From assembly GCA_018064565.1 (NCBI GenBank), contig JAGHVA010000215.1, positions 1 through 10,830 of the forward strand: a DNA stretch of 10,830 nucleotides, read 5' to 3'. The number at the start of each line of letters is the position of its first letter. Position 1 is the first letter of the stretch. Positions 6,829-10,830 of the stretch are shown here, piece by piece. Below the pieces are notes generated by a model that was given only the letters and a program-made list of their open reading frames with translations, had not been told where the DNA came from and searched no databases. Position numbers and translations under genes: made by a program. Source of the DNA: Candidatus Colimorpha onthohippi. GTDB lineage: Bacteria > Bacteroidota > Bacteroidia > Bacteroidales > P3.

Positions 6829-7503
6829 CTATGCGTCAACTGGGGAGCAATGCACGGTATTGTCGCGGATGGTTATGTTGAATTTTTCAAGGAAATGTTT
6901 CCCTATTACACCGTCAATCTGTAGCATTCTGAGTATCATGGAATAAGTGTCGGGCAACTCTCCGTATTCAATGTCCCATTCTTGACCCATGAATTCAGTT
7001 GTGGCTCGGTGCAAGGTGGTCTGGAATTGTTGTCCGTTGTTGAAGAACCCCGCATCAGTCTCGGAGCGTGTTGACGGGAACTGCTGGGCGATTCTTGGGA
7101 GCAGGTAGGATATGGGAGCCCCAGTGTCGATAAACACCTTCCGTTCCCTGTCTCCGATGTTCAATTTTATGCCATAGTATCCTGTCATTGAAAAGGAGTG
7201 TGTGGCAATTCCGAGGTCATCTCCGTGGTAATTGGTTTCAAGTTGTTGCAGGGTATAGTTGATGCGTGTGCTCTGCTGGTTAAGGAGGTCTGCGCCTATA
7301 ACCCCCACTATTTCTGGGGCGATGATACGATTTACAACGCTAAAATCCATAGGGAATTGTTTTTCGACGTTGTGTGTGTCATTGCCAAAGTCTATCTCTC
7401 CAGTGGGGCAGTAGCTGATTGGCATTCCGAGGTCGATGAGCATCATGCCCTGTCGAGTTTGGATGACGGGGTAGTCGTTGATGAATTGGATGTTGTATTT
7501 CAT
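6829..7503 (-). CDS. Bilobed aspartyl-protease-like protein with one degenerate DTG motif
   Basis: The 224-residue protein looks like two retropepsin-like lobes in tandem. The C-terminal lobe has VFIDTGAPISYLLP (123-136) and, further on, IDGVIG (196-201), the DTG-A and hydrophobic-hydrophobic-Gly signatures of aspartic proteases. The N-terminal lobe repeats the pattern as MLIDLGMPISYCP (21-33) and VGVIG (66-70). Its Thr and Ala are replaced by Leu and Met, but the Asp is kept (D24, paired with D126). No signal peptide is seen, so it is probably cytoplasmic. The start at 7503 is preferred over in-frame ATGs further upstream (up to 7749) because a promoter box lies at 7551-7544 and a terminator hairpin lies inside that upstream stretch. 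It is transcribed alone, behind the TPR gene's terminator. Substrate and role are unknown, and catalytic activity is uncertain given the altered lobe. Confidence 0.7.
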   Translation of the reverse strand: MKYNIQFINDYPVIQTRQGMMLIDLGMPISYCPTGEIDFGNDTHNVEKQFPMDFSVVNRIIAPEIVGVIGADLLNQQSTRINYTLQQLETNYHGDDLGIATHSFSMTGYYGIKLNIGDRERKVFIDTGAPISYLLPRIAQQFPSTRSETDAGFFNNGQQFQTTLHRATTEFMGQEWDIEYGELPDTYSMILRMLQIDGVIGKHFLEKFNITIRDNTVHCSPVDA

Positions 7504-7543
7504 CGGTTGCGATTTTGATGTTTGTTGGTGCTGGAAATTTTTG

Positions 7544-7551
7544 CAAAGGTA
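7544..7551 (-). promoter_or_regulatory. Bacteroidota -7 promoter box of the aspartyl-protease-like gene
   Basis: Read on the minus strand, 7551 to 7544 is TACCTTTG, an exact TAnnTTTG match. It lies 40 bp before the ATG at 7503, implying a leader of about 30 nt. I see no good -33 TTTG at the expected distance. Its position fixes the downstream ATG as the start and gives the gene a transcript separate from the TPR/protease operon. Confidence 0.6.
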
Positions 7552-7651
7552 TGTCTTTTTTCGTTTCGCTCTTATTCCTTTTTGTACCATTTCTATTCTT
7601 ATTGGAGAAATACATTTGTCGGGGAGGCTATACATGGTTGTTCTATAATCC

Positions 7652-7684
7652 AAAAATAGACACTGCCCGAAAGCAGTGTCTATT
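7652..7684 (-). terminator. Rho-independent terminator of the protease/TPR operon
   Basis: AATAGACACTGC (7655-7666) and GCAGTGTCTATT (7673-7684) form a perfect 12-bp stem with a 6-nt loop. Read on the minus strand, a short T-run (complement of 7656-7652) follows the stem. It lies about 70 bp after the stop codon of the TPR gene and just before the promoter of the next minus-strand gene. Confidence 0.85.
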
Positions 7685-7755
7685 ATTTGAAGGCATCGCC
7701 TATGGATGAGGACATTGTTTTGTTTGGTGTCCTTTGGCAGTCGTGCCATCCTTTG

Positions 7756-9387
7756 TCAATATAGCCGTATGACTTTGCTAACCGCCTCCTCGTGCTTTGC
7801 CTTGTACTCCTTGACCAGGACCTTGTACTCCGGTTCCTGCCGTATGTTGTCGAGGTCGCTGTCGAGTTCGAGGTGGCGGAAGCGGCACCAGCCCTCTTCG
7901 AAAGCCTTGCGCAGGTGCTCCAGTGCCAGATTCTTCTTTCCCATCTCGGAGTAGAGGCATGCGGCGTCGTAGTGGGCACCTCTCTCCTTGCTTTCGAGCG
8001 ACTTGTTCAGCAGGCGTATGGCCTCCTCCTCATTTCCAAGGTAATACTGTGCATAGTAGGCGCAGGTGGGTACGCTGTCTATCGTGTCGCACTCTATGGC
8101 CTTGCGATAGTCCCTGCGTGCGCTTGCCTCGTCGCCGAGGTGGTGGTAGCAATCTCCGCGTACTGAGTAGTTATACGCATAGTCGGGTATGAGGCTGACG
8201 CTTGCGGTGAGGTCTTCGAGGGCTCCCTCGTAATCTTTTTTGAGCGATTTGTGCCATCCGCGGTGGTGGTAGTACCACCCGAATTCCGGTGCCAGGGCTA
8301 TGGCTTGGTCCATGAGTGCAATCGACGAGTCCACGCCCATCAGCTCGTAGCAAATATCTGCTTTGGTGGCATAGAACGGTGCAAATGTGTTGTCGCGCTC
8401 TATCGCCTTGTCGATGGCCTTGAGAGCCTGGTCGAAAACTCCCAACTCGTAGTAGCATTGGGCGATATGGGAGAAGGTAGTCTCACTTTCTTGCAGGTTG
8501 TTGGCCTTGGCCAGCCATTCGATAGCCATGGCATAGTCGTCGCAATATTGATAGTACATGCCTATTTGATAAGGCCAGTAGAAGTTGGAGGGCTCCTTGT
8601 TGGCCTGTATCATCAGTCGGCTCATCAGCGACTCCTTTGAATGCTGGAGGATGTTGTGCGCCATCCATTGCAGGTACCGGTCTTGATTTTTGTCCAAGGC
8701 GAGGGCTCTTACCACGTCGCGAGCTGCCGCGTCGTAGTTTTTCAGGTCGAGATACACTGTTGCGCGGCTAAGGTAAAGTGGGAAATTGTCCGTTGTCACC
8801 TGTTCCGACCTGTCAAAATAGCGAATTGCTTCCTCGAATTTCTCTTGACCAAAGGCGATGATGCCCAGTCTTGTGAGTGCCTTTGCATTGTTGGGGTCAA
8901 GCTTGATGACCTTGAGCGACTCTTGTCGTGCTTTTTCTTTCTGATCCAAAAAGCTGTAACCATCTGCCCTATGGTTATAGTATTCGGCGTTGTCGGGTTC
9001 GAACGAGACGCATTTGTCGAAATCGTTCAGGCCGCTCACGTAATCCTCCAGGCTATAGTACAGCCGCCCGCGCAGTTCGTAGGCTTGGCACACGGACTCC
9101 TTGTCGCCCTTGGGGATGTACTTGATGGCGAGGGTGGCCTGATCTACAGCCGTCTGGTATGAGCCCTTGCGTGCCAGGACCCATGCCATTTGCAGGTGAG
9201 CGTAGCCGTTCTTGGGGTTGTCGTCCAGCTCGCGCATGAGGTAGTTGTATGCCCCTTCGTCGTCGTCTTGCTGCAGGTGTGCGATGGCCCTCTGCATGTT
9301 GAAGCTTTCGTAGCCCTTGTGACTCTGGGCGTGGAGCGTGCCGCCCAAGGCAAGCAGCACCATCAAGATGGAAATCAGTCGTTTCAT
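7756..9387 (-). CDS. Secreted tetratricopeptide-repeat (TPR) protein
   Basis: The 543-residue protein has a clear signal peptide (1-20, cleavage after LHA, next residue Gln) and should lie in the periplasm or at the envelope. There is no lipobox cysteine. The rest is almost entirely TPR helix pairs, about a dozen, for example at roughly 102-132, 134-166, 168-197, 202-234, 302-333, 336-368, 370-402, 404-435, 441-468 and 470-500. They show the usual alternation of Gly/Ala and Tyr with an Asp-Pro or Glu-Pro at the ends. The C-terminal HLELDSDLDNIRQEPEYKVL block (505-524) is a capping motif seen in other TPR proteins. It is a protein-interaction scaffold with no catalytic motif. The gene follows the serine-protease gene with a 17-bp AT-rich gap and ends before a strong terminator, so the two are probably cotranscribed and may act together. 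Confidence 0.9.
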   Translation of the reverse strand: MKRLISILMVLLALGGTLHAQSHKGYESFNMQRAIAHLQQDDDEGAYNYLMRELDDNPKNGYAHLQMAWVLARKGSYQTAVDQATLAIKYIPKGDKESVCQAYELRGRLYYSLEDYVSGLNDFDKCVSFEPDNAEYYNHRADGYSFLDQKEKARQESLKVIKLDPNNAKALTRLGIIAFGQEKFEEAIRYFDRSEQVTTDNFPLYLSRATVYLDLKNYDAAARDVVRALALDKNQDRYLQWMAHNILQHSKESLMSRLMIQANKEPSNFYWPYQIGMYYQYCDDYAMAIEWLAKANNLQESETTFSHIAQCYYELGVFDQALKAIDKAIERDNTFAPFYATKADICYELMGVDSSIALMDQAIALAPEFGWYYHHRGWHKSLKKDYEGALEDLTASVSLIPDYAYNYSVRGDCYHHLGDEASARRDYRKAIECDTIDSVPTCAYYAQYYLGNEEEAIRLLNKSLESKERGAHYDAACLYSEMGKKNLALEHLRKAFEEGWCRFRHLELDSDLDNIRQEPEYKVLVKEYKAKHEEAVSKVIRLY

Positions 9388-9404
9388 GTTCGTTATTTTT
9401 TGTG

Positions 9405-10712
9405 TTATTGTATTTCGAGGATATAGACGTAGTTGCGTATCTTGCGCACCTGCTCGGAGAGCGAGAGTGTGGCTATGGTGGAACTCTGCGGGAGGCTGGG
9501 CGGCGTGTCCATCGACTCGATGAGGGTGCGCAGGTAGGGTGACTTGACGGCGTAGGTAGCGCTCTCCACCTGGAGCCTGGCGTTGACGACCCCGACCACT
9601 GAGCCAGTGCTGTTAAACAGCGGTCCGCCGCTGTTGCCGGGCTGTACGGTGGCGGAGAGCTGGTATGAGGTGGCGTCGCCCTGGAAGCCAGTGCGCGAGC
9701 TGACGATGCCGTTGGTGAGTTTCAACTCATCGCCCATCACGGCGCGGAGGGGGTATCCGACCACGAAGACGTTGTCGCCCACCTCGGCCTGCCGCGACGA
9801 GATGGAGTAGGGCAGTGCGGGGAGCGAGCGGAACGAGGGGTCGTCGATCTTGATGATGGCGAGGTCGTTGCCTCGGTCGCTCATCACCACCTTGGCGCTG
9901 TATGTCTTGGAGAAGTCGCCGTTCACGCCGCGCACGCGCAGCTTGGAGGCGTTCTCCACCACGTGGTAGCAGGTGGCCATGTATCCGTTGGTTGAGATGG
10001 CGAAGCAGGTGCCCGACCCCGTAGGCTCGAAGTCGCCACTCGTTGAGGAAGAGCCATAGCCGCCCGACGAGTAGGAGGAGCCTCCGGACGATGAAGAGCC
10101 GGAGCCCGACCAGTTGCCAATCCCGCCCCCTCGGCCGTAGGAACCGCCGTAGCCTCCCGACGAGCTGGAACTCGACCTGTCATCGAGTCCGCCGCTATGG
10201 CCGCCGAAGATCCCGCTGCCACTCGACGAGGAATATGCTCGGCAGGCGGGGCTGTTGTTGAAGCGGATGCCCCGCCAGGCAAAGCCGTTCGACACCCGCT
10301 CCACGATATCCACCATGTTCACATTGGCGGAGACGCCAGGGAAAATTAGGTATATCGTGTATAACGTATTGGGATTGAGTGAATATCGTTCGTCAAGATT
10401 CAGTGGTGTAGTCTCCCCGTTCACATCGACAAACCATCCTAAAATCCTTTGCAGCACGTTGCCAGACCTATCGGTCAGTACGGTATTGGACGACAGGGCA
10501 ACCCATGGGCTCTGGTAATAGTTGGAGGTGGAGAAGACGATTTTGAAGGCAATGAACTCGTCGGAACTGGCTACGCTGGACACACTCGTGGACATCCCTG
10601 CCGAGCTGTACGAGTATGACACCGTAGGGTATTGTGTAGTACATTGCGAGCGGGCAAACAGTGAGAGTGCGCACAGGCAGATGATAGAGAGTAGTTTTTT
10701 CATCGTATTCAT
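9405..10712 (-). CDS. Secreted trypsin-like serine protease with Ser/Gly-rich linker
   Basis: The 435-residue protein starts with a signal peptide (about 1-20). A novel-looking N-terminal domain (about 24-158) follows that I do not recognise. Next comes a low-complexity linker (about 160-226) made almost only of Ser, Gly and Tyr, then a trypsin/DegP-like protease domain (about 230-400). The catalytic triad is visible as H250 in TCYHVVENA, D283 in GNDLAIIKID and S361 in VQPGNSGGPLF. There is no PDZ domain; a short tail follows (401-435). The ATG at 10712 is preferred over the one at 10703 because it is 2 bp after the stop of the preceding gene. The gene is markedly GC-richer than the left half of the window, partly through its Ser/Gly codons. 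It most likely acts in the periplasm or at the surface, with the TPR protein encoded directly downstream as a candidate partner. The substrate is unknown. Confidence 0.9.
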   Translation of the reverse strand: MNTMKKLLSIICLCALSLFARSQCTTQYPTVSYSYSSAGMSTSVSSVASSDEFIAFKIVFSTSNYYQSPWVALSSNTVLTDRSGNVLQRILGWFVDVNGETTPLNLDERYSLNPNTLYTIYLIFPGVSANVNMVDIVERVSNGFAWRGIRFNNSPACRAYSSSSGSGIFGGHSGGLDDRSSSSSSGGYGGSYGRGGGIGNWSGSGSSSSGGSSYSSGGYGSSSTSGDFEPTGSGTCFAISTNGYMATCYHVVENASKLRVRGVNGDFSKTYSAKVVMSDRGNDLAIIKIDDPSFRSLPALPYSISSRQAEVGDNVFVVGYPLRAVMGDELKLTNGIVSSRTGFQGDATSYQLSATVQPGNSGGPLFNSTGSVVGVVNARLQVESATYAVKSPYLRTLIESMDTPPSLPQSSTIATLSLSEQVRKIRNYVYILEIQ

Positions 10713-10714
10713 CG

Positions 10715-10830
10715 CTACATATTGTAATTGTAATATTGCTTGCCGTCGGAGAAGAACCAGGCGGTGCCTGCAATCTTGAGTCGATAGACGTTGAAATTGG
10801 TCTTCTTGAGTGCCTTGGAGAGACCTTTGG
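10715..10830 (-). CDS. C-terminal end of an unidentified protein (partial)
   Basis: The last 37 codons of a minus-strand gene run in from the right edge and stop with TAG at 10717-10715, only 2 bp before the serine-protease ATG. The visible peptide is basic, then aromatic: KGLSKALKKTNFNVYRLKIA followed by GTAWFFSDGKQYYNYNM at the very end. I do not recognise the family. I chose this frame because the tight spacing and natural composition fit an operon; the other two minus-strand frames give Arg/Ser- or Gln/Arg-rich shadow peptides. It is probably the upstream member of the protease/TPR operon, whose promoter would lie outside the window. Confidence 0.6.
   Translation of the reverse strand, partial: KGLSKALKKTNFNVYRLKIAGTAWFFSDGKQYYNYNM

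Noticed and set aside
7504..7749. N-terminal extension of the aspartyl-protease-like protein to an ATG at 7749
   Set aside because: The extension would cross a perfect terminator hairpin and the promoter box, and its residues look like translated non-coding sequence.
7792..9162. Long plus-strand open frames opposite the TPR gene
   Set aside because: They are antisense shadows of a GC-rich coding region; the minus-strand protein has a signal peptide and clear TPR repeats.
9923..10282. Minus-strand Ala/Pro/Arg-rich frame overlapping the serine protease linker
   Set aside because: It is an out-of-frame reading of the Ser/Gly codons, with no start context or family resemblance.
1..10830. tRNA, rRNA, insertion sequences or attachment sites
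   Set aside because: I saw no tRNA-like cloverleaf, rRNA segment, transposase or flanking direct repeats in the window.

Overview
The window most likely comes from a member of the Bacteroidota, probably order Bacteroidales. Three intergenic regions carry the Bacteroidota sigma -7 box TAnnTTTG at sensible distances from genes. Starts are preceded by AT-rich leaders rather than strong Shine-Dalgarno sites. The first gene resembles the PGN_0703-type nucleases named after Porphyromonas gingivalis. Genus cannot be fixed from the sequence alone.

Layout, left to right. (1) Positions 1-1230 hold an AT-rich orphan gene for a putative PD-(D/E)XK nuclease, with a divergent promoter at its left edge pointing out of the window and a strong intrinsic terminator behind it. 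(2) Positions 1269-1635 hold a 10-unit tandem array with a 37-bp period. Every unit carries an 8-bp-stem, 4-nt-loop palindrome and a G-rich linker. It is not coding, not CRISPR and not a canonical terminator, and it is the most unusual element here. (3) Positions 1738-6811 hold a four-gene plus-strand operon (TolC-type outer-membrane channel, HlyD-type periplasmic adaptor, two paralogous ABC-2 permeases) with a recognisable promoter and terminator. It encodes a trans-envelope exporter, but no ATPase gene is present. (4) Positions 6829-7551 hold a minus-strand gene for a small, internally duplicated retropepsin/pepsin-like protein. One lobe has a normal DTGA motif and the other a DLGM variant; the gene has its own promoter. 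(5) Positions 7655-10830 hold a minus-strand operon: the end of an unidentified gene, a secreted trypsin-like serine protease with a long Ser/Gly-rich linker, and a secreted TPR-repeat protein, closed by a perfect 12-bp-stem terminator.

The plus-strand exporter operon and the minus-strand protease genes converge on one bidirectional terminator near 6800. Base composition steps from AT-rich (nuclease gene) through intermediate (exporter) to clearly GC-rich (serine protease), so the modules may have different histories. The exporter proteins should form a tripartite conduit across both membranes. The serine protease and TPR protein are tightly spaced and probably work together in the envelope. 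No direct functional link between the modules is visible.
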